From the NCBI GenBank assembly GCA_025453715.1, contig JALOPT010000059.1, forward strand, positions 1-13,248: a stretch of 13,248 nt of DNA, read 5' to 3'. Under the pieces are notes generated by a model that had not been told where the DNA came from, ran no database searches, and worked only from the letters and a program-made list of their open reading frames with translations. The position numbers were made by a program, and so were the translations under genes. Below are positions 1 to 6,864 of the stretch, piece by piece. The DNA comes from Methanoregulaceae archaeon. Its GTDB lineage: Archaea > Halobacteriota > Methanomicrobia > Methanomicrobiales > Methanospirillaceae. Numbering within the stretch: the stretch's first letter is position 1; every line of letters starts with the position of its first letter.

Positions 1-134
1 CGTTCGTTGTCCGTTTCAATAATAAATTCCCGGGTTGTTTCGGTCGCATGGATTACGGTGTAACCACGTTTTTCCAGTTCTTCTGCAATCGCAGACTTTC
101 CTGTGCCGGGGGTACCGGATATCCCGTACATCAT
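1..134 (-). CDS. AK6/Fap7-like adenylate (NMP) kinase, N-terminal part
   Basis: Partial gene: 44 codons are visible before the window edge. The protein begins MMYGISGTPGTGKSAIAEEL, with the P-loop GTPGTGKS at residues 7-14, the short N-terminal signature of the archaeal/eukaryotic AK6 (Fap7/hCINAP) adenylate kinase family, soluble enzymes that phosphorylate NMPs and are linked to small-subunit ribosome maturation. The start is chosen at the first of two adjacent ATG codons (134-132), because it forms a 4-bp ATGA overlap with the hisC stop, a usual sign of translational coupling. No Shine-Dalgarno sequence precedes it. The second ATG (131-129) is also possible. Only the nucleotide-binding loop is visible, so the family call rests on that motif, its closeness to the N terminus and the hisC/argD context. 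Confidence 0.8.
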   Translation of the reverse strand, partial: MMYGISGTPGTGKSAIAEELEKRGYTVIHATETTREFIIETDNE

Positions 135-1192
135 GGATTTAGGCGGCTGAATGCATCAATGCACATCGTGTTTTCCCAGTCTGCCCCGATACTCACCCGT
201 ACATAATGGTCTTTGAGACCGCGGAAGCTCCGGCACGACCGGACAAGCACCCCCATCCGGGCAAGACCTTCAACCGCCTCATCAGATGTGAGCGGCGACA
301 CGTCAACCATCACAAAGTTTGCATCCGATGGCAGGACCGGGTATTCCAACCGGCCGGATAATTCCTTTCTCCATTTAATAACCCTTTCACGGGCTGTTTT
401 AACATGTTTTACATCAGAAAGGGCACCAACTGCCGCAGCTGCCGATACCGCGTTGAGTGTATGGGGGGTAGCAGCACGGACGTAGTAAGGCCTGAACCAT
501 TCGGGCACGAACGCATACCCTACCCGAAGCCCTGCAAGCGAGTATGCCTTCGAAAAGGTCCTCCCGATGATCAGGTTGTCGTAGTCCCGCAGCAGCGGGA
601 GGTAATCCAGTTCTGAAAACTCCACGTAGGCATTATCGAGGAACAGGACACAGTCAATGTGCTCCAGTATTTCCCTTATTACTTCAGGGGGGGTCCCGTT
701 TCCTGTCGGGTTATTGGGAGTACACAGGAACGCAAGCTTTGCTTCTTCACATGCCTCGATAAACGGGGCAGGTTCAACAGAAAAGCCCGACCCTCTTGGC
801 ACTTCGGCGACCCCTGCACCCTGTGCAATAGCTGATAGGCGGTAAAACGAGAACGTGGGTGTGGAAACGACGATAAGTTCCCCGGGTTCCACAAGTGTCC
901 GGATTGTTGTCTCAATGACCCCGTCCATACCTACACCGGTTACAAAATGATAATTCCCGTGCGCCGCCATAAGAGCGTCATTCAGGGAGACCTGCCGCTC
1001 ATCAGGGTACCGGTTCGCATTTGAAAGTGCCGCAAACCCAAGTTCCAGTGCCTTATCTGATGGGGGGTCCGGGTTTTCGTTGCTTGCAAGCCTTGCTACA
1101 CGTTCAAGTCCGTGCTGTTTCCCGATCTCGCCTGCGTTCTTCGCAAAGACATATCCCTCGCTCTGGTAACATCCTCTAACCGATCGCTTCAT
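131..1192 (-). CDS. hisC: histidinol-phosphate aminotransferase
   Basis: 353 residues, normal length for HisC, a PLP-dependent fold type I aminotransferase (class I/II). It transfers the amino group from glutamate to imidazole-acetol phosphate in cytoplasmic histidine synthesis. Visible marks are the LASNENP motif near residues 36-41, NNPTGN around 160-165, the D/Y pair in LFLDNAYVEF, and the PLP lysine at about residue 215 in RTFSKAYSLAGLRVGYAF. The ATG lies inside the end of argD (17-bp overlap) and is preceded by a good GAGGTGGTGA ribosome binding site, which supports this start. The stop overlaps the start of the downstream kinase. The order argD-hisC-kinase on one strand suggests co-transcription from the argD promoter. 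Related class I/II aminotransferases can be hard to separate, but length and motifs favour HisC. Confidence 0.95.
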   Translation of the reverse strand: MKRSVRGCYQSEGYVFAKNAGEIGKQHGLERVARLASNENPDPPSDKALELGFAALSNANRYPDERQVSLNDALMAAHGNYHFVTGVGMDGVIETTIRTLVEPGELIVVSTPTFSFYRLSAIAQGAGVAEVPRGSGFSVEPAPFIEACEEAKLAFLCTPNNPTGNGTPPEVIREILEHIDCVLFLDNAYVEFSELDYLPLLRDYDNLIIGRTFSKAYSLAGLRVGYAFVPEWFRPYYVRAATPHTLNAVSAAAAVGALSDVKHVKTARERVIKWRKELSGRLEYPVLPSDANFVMVDVSPLTSDEAVEGLARMGVLVRSCRSFRGLKDHYVRVSIGADWENTMCIDAFSRLNP

Positions 1193-2315
1193 TCACCACC
1201 TCAATCACGCGGTCGATCTCACTGTTACTGATGACCAGGGGGGGCATGAGCCGCAGGTTTCCATCAGCAGCACAGTTTATAAGAACACCATTTTCTGCGC
1301 ATTTATCACGGATGGCGACGCAACGGTCACCGATTGTCATCCCGATCAGGAGGCCGGCAACCCGGGGATTGTGATGGGAAAGTCCCTTCCTGAACCTTTC
1401 AGCCTTTGCAGGTACTGAGGGCAGGAGGCCCTCGATGACCCCGATCGTGGCAAGGGCGGTTGCGCAGGCAAGCGGGCCACCTGCAAAGGTGCTCCCGTGC
1501 TCACTCTTCTGGAATTCGAGGCCTTTCCTGGCTACAAGTGCACCCATCGGGAAACCACTGGCAATTCCTTTGGCGATCGTTACGATGTCAGGCTTGACGC
1601 GGGAATGCATGTATGCAAACCACTTCCCGGTCCTCCCCATCCCGGTCTGCACTTCATCGGCGATCACCAGGGCGCCGTGGTCGTCACAGATCTCGCGGAC
1701 TCCCTCAAGGAACCCGGCTGGAGGTATTATGACACCAGCTTCACCCTGTACCGGTTCAATAAGCACGGCGGCTGTTGTATCATCGACTGCCTTTTTCAAT
1801 GATTCAAGGTTTCCATATTCAACGAAGGAGCATTCAAGCCCGAGGGGTTCGAACGGTTCACGTATCGCCGGTTTATGGGTGACGGCAAGCGAACCAATCG
1901 TCCTTCCGTGAAAACCGTGAGTAAATGATACAAATTTTTTCCTGCCAGTCCGCACACGGGCCAGTTTCAGCGCACCATCATTCGCTTCCGCTCCTGAATT
2001 TGAGAGAAACGCCTTATCAAGACCGGATATCTCAACAAGCTTCTTCGCGAGCTCGGCCTGGTGTGGCACATAATACAGGTTGGAGCAGTGGATAAGGTCA
2101 TGCGCCTGGTCACAGATCGCTTTCACAACTGCCGGGTGGCAGTGCCCGGTACTGCATACGGCTATTCCTGCAACGCAGTCAATATACTCCTTTCCATCCG
2201 AGTCCCATACCGTTGAGCCCGATCCGCGGGCGATCATCATGTCCCGTGCAAATGCGGGCATATAGTACTGTGCATCAAGTTCCCTGAAACTGGGTGAATT
2301 TTTCACGTTTATCAA
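1176..2315 (-). CDS. argD: acetylornithine aminotransferase (class III, PLP)
   Basis: 379 residues, a class III PLP aminotransferase. ArgD converts N-acetylglutamate semialdehyde to N-acetylornithine in arginine synthesis, and related enzymes also act in lysine synthesis. Visible motifs are GIAVCSTGHCHP (about 50-61), SNSGAEAND (105-113), the cofactor-binding DEVQTGMGRTG (220-230) and the PLP lysine at about residue 249 in TIAKGIASGFPMGA. The start is uncertain. The longest frame starts with TTG at 2315-2313. A GTG at 2306-2304, three codons inside, has a better-placed site (GGATTGAT just upstream) and is at least as likely. A TTTAAA-rich TATA-like element near 2343-2350 would start transcription around 2320. 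The gene overlaps hisC by 17 bp. It could instead act on succinyl- or LysW-linked substrates, which sequence alone does not settle. Confidence 0.93.
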   Translation of the reverse strand: MINVKNSPSFRELDAQYYMPAFARDMMIARGSGSTVWDSDGKEYIDCVAGIAVCSTGHCHPAVVKAICDQAHDLIHCSNLYYVPHQAELAKKLVEISGLDKAFLSNSGAEANDGALKLARVRTGRKKFVSFTHGFHGRTIGSLAVTHKPAIREPFEPLGLECSFVEYGNLESLKKAVDDTTAAVLIEPVQGEAGVIIPPAGFLEGVREICDDHGALVIADEVQTGMGRTGKWFAYMHSRVKPDIVTIAKGIASGFPMGALVARKGLEFQKSEHGSTFAGGPLACATALATIGVIEGLLPSVPAKAERFRKGLSHHNPRVAGLLIGMTIGDRCVAIRDKCAENGVLINCAADGNLRLMPPLVISNSEIDRVIEVVNEAIG

Positions 2316-2342
2316 TCCTGGTTGTTAGGTTTCATCTGGTAA

Positions 2343-2352
2343 TGTTTAAACG
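2343..2352 (-). promoter_or_regulatory. putative TATA element of the argD-hisC-kinase operon
   Basis: The minus strand reads CCCCGTTTAAACATT, an A/T-rich island in a G+C-rich spacer and a passable archaeal TATA box. It lies about 30-40 bp before the argD start codons, so the leader would be only 5-20 nt. The site contains the palindrome GTTTAAAC. Confidence 0.35.
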
Positions 2353-2374
2353 GGGAAATTACCTGACGGGAGTG

Positions 2375-2394
2375 CCCCGTGGGGAGATGTCCCC
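2375..2394. repeat. overlapping G/C-rich inverted repeats between the GMP synthase gene and argD
   Basis: CCCC-GT-GGGG (2375-2384) is followed directly by GGGGA-GATG-TCCCC (2381-2394). The two share the central GGGG, so only one can fold at a time. They lie 29 bp after the stop of the upstream GMP synthase subunit and before the argD promoter. There is no T-run after them, so an intrinsic terminator of bacterial type is unlikely; they may end or shield the 3' end of the upstream transcript. Confidence 0.3.
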
Positions 2395-2422
2395 GGAGAA
2401 ATCCCGGTCATTTCCACGTGTC

Positions 2423-3340
2423 TCATTCGTATTCGATTGTCGCCGGGGGTTTAGGGGTGATATCGTAAACGACCCGTGATACGCTCCTGATCTGCCCGGT
2501 GATCCGGGACTCGATTTTTGCCAGCACCTCGTAGGGGAGATGGATGGGATCTGCTGTCATACCATCACGTGAGTTGACCGCCCGGACCGCAACTATCCAG
2601 CCATGGACCCTGTTGTCCCCTTTCACGCCGGTCCCAAGACCTACCACTGCGGCAAAACACTGCCAAGGACGGAACTGCTCGACCAGTTCGTCCTCGATAA
2701 TCCAGTTCGCCTCCCGGGCGACATCTACCTTTTCCTGGGTGACTTCCCCAAGTATCCTGACCGCAAGCCCGGGGCCCGGGAAAGGCATCCGGTGCTGGAT
2801 TTCTGCCGGAAGCCCGAGAGCCCCTGCAACATCCCTGACCTCATCCTTGTAAAGGTCACGGAGTGGTTCAATGACTCCTTCAAACTCCATATGAAGGGGC
2901 ATTCCACCGACATTGTGATGGCTCTTGATGCCCCCTTCACTCTCGATCCGGTCCGGGTAAATCGTTCCCTGGAGGAGCATTTTTGCCCCTGTTTGTCTTG
3001 CCTCGCGTTCGAAGACACGGACGAACTGTTCACCAATGGCTTTCCTCTTCGCTTCAGGGTCTGTAATCCCTTTCAGGACCGAGAGGAATTCAACCGAGGC
3101 ATCAACCACCTTGAGGTTCATATCGCCAAAGAGGTGACAGATCCGTTCGGTCTCACCCTTTCTCATCAGCCCGGTATCCACGTAAATCGGTACCAGTTTT
3201 GGCCCGATTGCCTTCGCCGCTAGCGCTGCTGCCACCGAGCTGTCAACACCCCCGGAAAGGGCCATAACGACACCTCTCCCGGCTGCAATATCCCCGATCT
3301 CCTTAATTGCCTGTTCGATGAATTTTGCTGTATTAACCAT
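2423..3340 (-). CDS. guaAB: GMP synthase (glutamine-hydrolysing) subunit B, ATP-pyrophosphatase subunit
   Basis: 305 residues, matching the synthetase half of GMP synthase without the glutamine amidotransferase domain, as in archaea where the two halves are separate proteins (GuaAa and GuaAb). It activates XMP with ATP and aminates it with ammonia supplied by the partner subunit. The PP-loop SGGVDSS is at residues 29-35, followed by the IYVDTGLMRKGE block, the HHNVGGMP and HRMPFPGPGLAVR blocks, and the typical C terminus DITPKPPATIEYE. The ATG has a good AAGGTGA site. The gene begins 9 bp after the pyrG stop, so the two purine/pyrimidine amination enzymes are almost certainly co-transcribed. 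No gene for the glutaminase subunit is in the window. Confidence 0.96.
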   Translation of the reverse strand: MVNTAKFIEQAIKEIGDIAAGRGVVMALSGGVDSSVAAALAAKAIGPKLVPIYVDTGLMRKGETERICHLFGDMNLKVVDASVEFLSVLKGITDPEAKRKAIGEQFVRVFEREARQTGAKMLLQGTIYPDRIESEGGIKSHHNVGGMPLHMEFEGVIEPLRDLYKDEVRDVAGALGLPAEIQHRMPFPGPGLAVRILGEVTQEKVDVAREANWIIEDELVEQFRPWQCFAAVVGLGTGVKGDNRVHGWIVAVRAVNSRDGMTADPIHLPYEVLAKIESRITGQIRSVSRVVYDITPKPPATIEYE

Positions 3341-3349
3341 TCATTCACC

Positions 3350-4936
3350 TTATTTCAGATTTTTTTTATTCCTCTCGCGGCATGCTTCAACAAACCCGAG
3401 GAACGGGGGTGATGGCCGGGTCGGCCGGGACCGGAATTCCGGGTGGAACTGGGTTGCAAAGAAGAACGGGTGTGCCGGTACCTCGAGGATCTCCATCCTG
3501 TCACCCCAGGTCCCTGAAAACACTACTCCTGCTTTTTCGAGGGTGTCGATGGAACCCGGGTCTACTTCGTACCGGTGGCGGTGCCGCTCAGTGGTCTCGT
3601 TGCTCCCGTACAACTTTTTCGCCAGTGTGCCGTCCTTAATGGTAACCGGGTAGTTCCCGAGTCTCATGGTGCCACCAAGGTTTTTCACGTTCTCCTGCTC
3701 CGGAAGGATTGCTATCACGTGCCGGCCTTCACCGAACTCTTCACTCGTGGCATTAGTCCAGCCGAGCACATTTCGCGAATATTCTACAACCGCCATCTGG
3801 AACCCGAGACAGAGGCCAAGGAACGGGACATCGTTTGTCCTGGCAAAGGTGATGGCATCAATCTTGCCCTGGATTCCACGCGGCCCGAATCCGCCAGGCA
3901 CAAGGATCCCGTCATACTCTTCCAGGTGTGATGGTTCGTACCGTTCCGCATCGAGCCAGCCAATCTTCACTTCGGTAGAAAGCGCACGGCCCGCATGCTT
4001 GAGTGCTTCCTTAATACTCAGGTATACATCCTCAATTCCATATTTAGAGACGATAGCAACACTTATACGGCTCGTGTACTCCCGGTTTACGAGGCTGTAC
4101 CAGTCATTATTGACCGGTCTCTTTTCAAGGCCCATGTGTTTTGAGAGGACGTCCGCAAGACCTTCTTTCTCCATCTCCATCGGGACCTGGTAAATATCGG
4201 GGACCGTTGCAGCGCTAATCACACCAGCCTGCGGGAGGTCACAGAAGGCCGAAATCTTACGTTTTGTATTGGGGCCGATCGGGTGGTCACTCCTTCCGAC
4301 GATAATATCAGCATACAGACCAAGTTCACGGAGCGCCTTGACCGAATGCTGGGTGGGCTTGGTCTTCATATCACCCATCGAGTCTGCCGGGATAAGGGTG
4401 ACGTGGATGAGAAGACTGTCATGTTCAGGGAGTTCCCCCCGCATCTGCCTGACGGCCTCGAGGAACGGCATGCTCTCGATGTCGCCCACTGTTCCGCCAA
4501 CTTCAACGAGACATATTTCTGCCTGGTCCCCGCCGTTTACCGGGGTTTCTGCAGCATGCCTGATACAGGTCTTTATCTGCTCAGTGATGTGGGGAATGAT
4601 CTGGACCGTCTCACCAAGGTAGTCACCCCGGCGTTCCATTTCGATGACCGTCCGGTAGACTTTCCCCGTCGTTATATTGTGGGTTGCACCAAGGTCAATA
4701 TCCAGGAACCGCTCGTAATTCCCGAGGTCAAGGTCAACTTCCCCACCATCTGATAAGACAAATACCTCACCATGCTGGCCGGGATTCATCGTACCGGCGT
4801 CAATATTGAGGTACGGATCAATTTTTACTGCCGTTACTTTGTAGCCACGGCTTTTCAGGATACGTCCAACTGACGCCGCGGTGATCCCTTTTCCAAGCCC
4901 GCTCATTACACCGCCGGTAATAAAAATATACTTCAC
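3350..4936 (-). CDS. pyrG: CTP synthase (glutamine-hydrolysing)
   Basis: 528 residues, full length for the two-domain enzyme that makes CTP from UTP, ATP and glutamine. The N-terminal amidoligase domain starts KYIFITGGVMSGLGKGITAA (P-loop at about 8-17) and contains DPYLNIDAGTMNP (40-52), EVGGTVGDIESMPF (145-158) and KTKPTQHSVK (191-200). The C-terminal class I amidotransferase domain has the nucleophile Cys376 in FLGLCLGFQMA and the His498/Glu500 pair in QFHPEFRSRP. The start codon is GTG; the leader has GGGGGATC almost touching it and GGTGA further upstream. The gene leads directly into the GMP synthase subunit. A tandem TGAGTA-type repeat lies in its promoter region (separate entry). Confidence 0.98.
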   Translation of the reverse strand: MKYIFITGGVMSGLGKGITAASVGRILKSRGYKVTAVKIDPYLNIDAGTMNPGQHGEVFVLSDGGEVDLDLGNYERFLDIDLGATHNITTGKVYRTVIEMERRGDYLGETVQIIPHITEQIKTCIRHAAETPVNGGDQAEICLVEVGGTVGDIESMPFLEAVRQMRGELPEHDSLLIHVTLIPADSMGDMKTKPTQHSVKALRELGLYADIIVGRSDHPIGPNTKRKISAFCDLPQAGVISAATVPDIYQVPMEMEKEGLADVLSKHMGLEKRPVNNDWYSLVNREYTSRISVAIVSKYGIEDVYLSIKEALKHAGRALSTEVKIGWLDAERYEPSHLEEYDGILVPGGFGPRGIQGKIDAITFARTNDVPFLGLCLGFQMAVVEYSRNVLGWTNATSEEFGEGRHVIAILPEQENVKNLGGTMRLGNYPVTIKDGTLAKKLYGSNETTERHRHRYEVDPGSIDTLEKAGVVFSGTWGDRMEILEVPAHPFFFATQFHPEFRSRPTRPSPPFLGFVEACRERNKKNLK

Positions 4937-4965
4937 ACGATCCCCCGTTCACCTGGTACAGCTAT

Positions 4966-4993
4966 TGAGTACTCATTACTACTCATTTTATGA
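4966..4993 (-). promoter_or_regulatory. putative pyrG promoter with operator-like TGAGTA repeats
   Basis: On the minus strand a CATAAAAT TATA-like element (about 4984-4992) is followed at once by TGAGTA-GTAA-TGAGTACTCA (4986-4966). This comprises a perfect 10-bp palindrome TGAGTACTCA (4966-4975) plus a third half-site in the same direction; the 8-bp unit TACTCATT occurs twice on the plus strand (4970-4977 and 4980-4987). The repeats fall between the TATA element and the expected start of transcription near 4962, a classic place for an archaeal repressor. Regulation of the pyrG-GMP synthase operon through this site is an inference. Confidence 0.4.
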
Positions 4994-5043
4994 TAGTTCT
5001 ATTGCCCTCCATTGGGAGAGATTGGGGAAAAGAGGTTACTGCA

Positions 5044-5070
5044 GTCAGGTTATCACCGGCCTGACCGGTG
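5044..5070. repeat. two mutually exclusive stem-loops between the thioesterase gene and pyrG
   Basis: GTCAGG (5044-5049) can pair with CCTGAC (5060-5065), and CACCGG (5054-5059) can pair with CCGGTG (5065-5070). Both are perfect 6-bp stems that share bases, so they compete. They sit about 105 bp after the thioesterase stop and about 110-135 bp before the pyrG start on the same strand. The rest of the 236-bp spacer (4937-5172) holds no convincing gene. Confidence 0.3.
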
Positions 5071-5172
5071 CATCGCGGTTGCTTCCCGGGATTACGTAAT
5101 TTTTAGCCTGATTACCCTGTGGATCACCGGGATACTGACGATTCAGAGTGTTTTTCAGGCAGTCATAACTGA

Positions 5173-5592
5173 TTATTTTCCGGCAGGTGAAATCGCAAAC
5201 GAAGCGGACGAACGGGCTATAACATCCGGCAGCCCCTCCAGCCTGACATCAGCTTCAGAGAATACTACCCTTCTACCAATTTTAATAATTCGCCCCTCGG
5301 CAACAATGACCATGCCAGGCCCCGCTCCCCGCATGAAACTTGTGGACTCAGATATTGTTGCAATTACCTGCTCTTCTTCGAGAAGAGAATAAATTGAGAG
5401 CACCATCGCCTCATCAGCGAGCGCGGTAAACATACCTCCCTGTAAATAACCTTCACCGTTGAGCATATCGTCCCGGACTTTCATCCTGAGCGAGGCCTTC
5501 CCCTTTTCAAGCGAGACAATATCGATCCCCATCAGGCAAAAAAACGGGTTGGCATCTCTTCCACGATCCCTTATCCTCGCAATATAACTCAT
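5173..5592 (-). CDS. PaaI-family hotdog-fold thioesterase
   Basis: 139 residues, normal for a single hotdog domain. These soluble enzymes hydrolyse acyl- or aryl-CoA thioesters, usually as tetramers; the substrate here is unknown. The core signature is NGEGYLQGGMFTALADEAM at about residues 45-63, matching the PaaI/4HBT helix with the small-residue turn GG and the acidic residue Asp60. Where many PaaI proteins have HGG, this one has QGG (Gln51), a substitution that may keep the oxyanion hole or weaken activity. The second half, with FMRGAGPGMVIVAEGRIIKIGRR, gives the beta-strands of the fold. The ATG is preceded by GGAAGT, a weak site. The gene stands upstream of pyrG on the same strand, but the 236-bp gap argues against one operon. 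Confidence 0.88.
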   Translation of the reverse strand: MSYIARIRDRGRDANPFFCLMGIDIVSLEKGKASLRMKVRDDMLNGEGYLQGGMFTALADEAMVLSIYSLLEEEQVIATISESTSFMRGAGPGMVIVAEGRIIKIGRRVVFSEADVRLEGLPDVIARSSASFAISPAGK

Positions 5593-5610
5593 TTACTTCC
5601 AGTTTATCTT

Positions 5611-5663
5611 CGTGAGCGACATCATAAGGGTTTTCCCGGATACGGGTTATTCATCTGCTCACG
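5611..5663. repeat. nested inverted repeat in the divergent spacer 5593-5678
   Basis: An outer perfect 7-bp arm pair, CGTGAGC (5611-5617) and GCTCACG (5657-5663), encloses ATAA/TTAT (5624-5627, 5647-5650) and CCCG-GATA-CGGG (5635-5646). All arms are nested in register, so the whole can form one interrupted hairpin or cruciform. It fills most of the spacer between the divergent thioesterase and the 86-residue gene, so it may be a shared control site. Confidence 0.35.
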
Positions 5664-5678
5664 TGACAATTCTTCTGT

Positions 5679-5939
5679 ATGCCTGAAAAACTGACGATCG
5701 AAAAGGAGGTGACGGAACTGCTCCGTGACCTCGTATGGCTGAATGCGGTCATTGCTACCGAGTTAATCCAGATCACCGAGAACAGCTCTGCCATACTGCG
5801 GAAGAGCCCGCCACCAGGTACCTGTCTTCGTGACCACCAGTCGCTCCGTGAAACGGCCCTGCAGATAGCAGAGCGTTGCCGCCCCGGAACTGCCTTAAAA
5901 GAGCACCTTACTAACCACCTGCCTGATAAATCTGCGTAA
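5679..5939 (+). CDS. small conserved-looking protein of unknown function, 86 residues
   Basis: I do not recognise this family. The protein is mostly predicted helix: a charged N terminus (MPEKLTIEKEVTELLRDLVW), then a hydrophobic, amphipathic stretch LNAVIATELIQITE (about 22-35), a Pro-rich turn KSPPPGTC (42-49) and a second helical part. It has no signal peptide, no clear membrane segment and only two cysteines. The ATG lacks a good ribosome binding site. A strong AAGGAGGTGA lies inside the gene at about 5702-5711, but no in-frame start follows it at a useful distance; it encodes KEVT. The gene lies in the same direction as the glycosyltransferase but about 230 bp before it. Codon use looks like the neighbours. 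Reality of the gene is likely, function is open. Confidence 0.6.
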   Translation: MPEKLTIEKEVTELLRDLVWLNAVIATELIQITENSSAILRKSPPPGTCLRDHQSLRETALQIAERCRPGTALKEHLTNHLPDKSA

Positions 5940-5956
5940 TGTATTTGCCGTTGTGC

Positions 5957-5976
5957 CCCGAAATATAGAGTATAAC
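5957..5976 (+). promoter_or_regulatory. putative BRE/TATA promoter for the glycosyltransferase-TPR-ATPase genes
   Basis: CCCCGAAATATAGAGTATAA contains a BRE-like CCGAAA followed by an A/T-rich TATA-like core. Transcription would start near 5990, leaving a leader of about 90-180 nt depending on the start codon of the glycosyltransferase. It is the clearest promoter-like element before this gene group. Confidence 0.4.
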
Positions 5977-6171
5977 AGTTGGATGGCAGACTCGTAACCA
6001 GCGGCCCCTGGAGGGAAGTTCAGGGATCACTCCGTTTTTACCAGTCACCTCTACACCCGGACCGGCAGGGCCATAGTAATTGTGCAGGGCAGGGATATTT
6101 CGAATAAGGTGTGCAGACATGCCTATCTACCCGGAGTGAGTACACTGGAACAAACAGAGAACGATTCAGGG

Positions 6172-6864
6172 ATGGCAGCATGTACCCTTGTTATCCCCGC
6201 CTATAACGAGGAGGAGCGTATCCAGATGCTTCTTTCAGATATAACAGGTTCCAGGGCAACATTCCTCTTTGTCTGTGACGGAAGCGATAAGACCGCAGTG
6301 ATAATACGTGATTTTGCAAGGGCAAACATGGATATGCAGGTAAGCTGCCTTGAATTTCATGACAGGCTCGGAAAAGGAAAGGCCATCAGGGAAGGACTAA
6401 AAAAAGCAGTAACGCCATATGCAGGCTACATGGATGCGGATGGATCTACATCGCTAAAGGAGATGAATTCTCTTCTAAATGGACTTCCGGCCGCCGATGG
6501 CGTGATCGGGTCCCGTTACGTACCCGGCGCAATGGTGACCACACCCCAGGGCATTTTCCGGAGGCTGGAAAGCCGGACATTTAACCTAATCATCAGGCTA
6601 CTCTTCGGGCTGCCATATAATGACACCCAGTGCGGGGCCAAGGTCTTTAAAAAAGGCCCGTTGGATGTCGTATTACCTGAAATAACCTCAACCGGGTTCG
6701 AGTTTGATGTTGAGCTGATCTGGCGGATGAGGGCATCAGGGTTCGTGGTGACAGAACTCCCGATCATATGGCAGAACAGGGGCGACTCACGGGTGAAGGG
6801 CCAGGATGCCTTCTCAATGCTGCTGAATCTGGTAAAACTCAGGTTTGGAAGGGGTAGGACTTGA
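6172..6864 (+). CDS. family 2 glycosyltransferase (dolichyl-phosphate glycosyltransferase-like)
   Basis: About 230 residues from the chosen ATG. GT2 enzymes of this group move a sugar from a nucleotide sugar to a lipid (often dolichyl phosphate) or other acceptor on the cytoplasmic face of the membrane. Visible marks, numbered from this ATG, are TLVIPAYNEEERI (5-17, nucleotide binding), VCDGSDK (34-40), the metal-binding DAD (88-90) in MDADGSTS, GSRYVPG (123-129), NDTQCGAKVFK (150-160) and TGFEFDVELIWR (174-185). The family normally begins just before the VIPAYNEE strand, which favours ATG 6172; in-frame GTG codons at 6136, 6109 and 6082 would add 12 to 30 residues, and none has a well-spaced ribosome site. 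No membrane segments follow the catalytic domain. Its stop overlaps the TTG start of the TPR gene. Confidence 0.88.
   Translation: MAACTLVIPAYNEEERIQMLLSDITGSRATFLFVCDGSDKTAVIIRDFARANMDMQVSCLEFHDRLGKGKAIREGLKKAVTPYAGYMDADGSTSLKEMNSLLNGLPAADGVIGSRYVPGAMVTTPQGIFRRLESRTFNLIIRLLFGLPYNDTQCGAKVFKKGPLDVVLPEITSTGFEFDVELIWRMRASGFVVTELPIIWQNRGDSRVKGQDAFSMLLNLVKLRFGRGRT

Noticed and set aside
1435..1911. 158-codon plus-strand open frame
   Set aside because: Antisense to argD, no family resemblance.
2603..3223. 206-codon plus-strand open frame
   Set aside because: It lies wholly antisense to the GMP synthase subunit, whose motifs are unmistakable; its own translation shows no recognisable domain.
3666..4193. 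175-codon plus-strand open frame inside pyrG
   Set aside because: Antisense shadow of CTP synthase, low-complexity Ser/Pro/Arg-rich translation typical of such shadows.
5975..6060. tRNA-like look of the leader before the glycosyltransferase
   Set aside because: No T-arm consensus and no acceptor stem could be formed, so it is not a tRNA.
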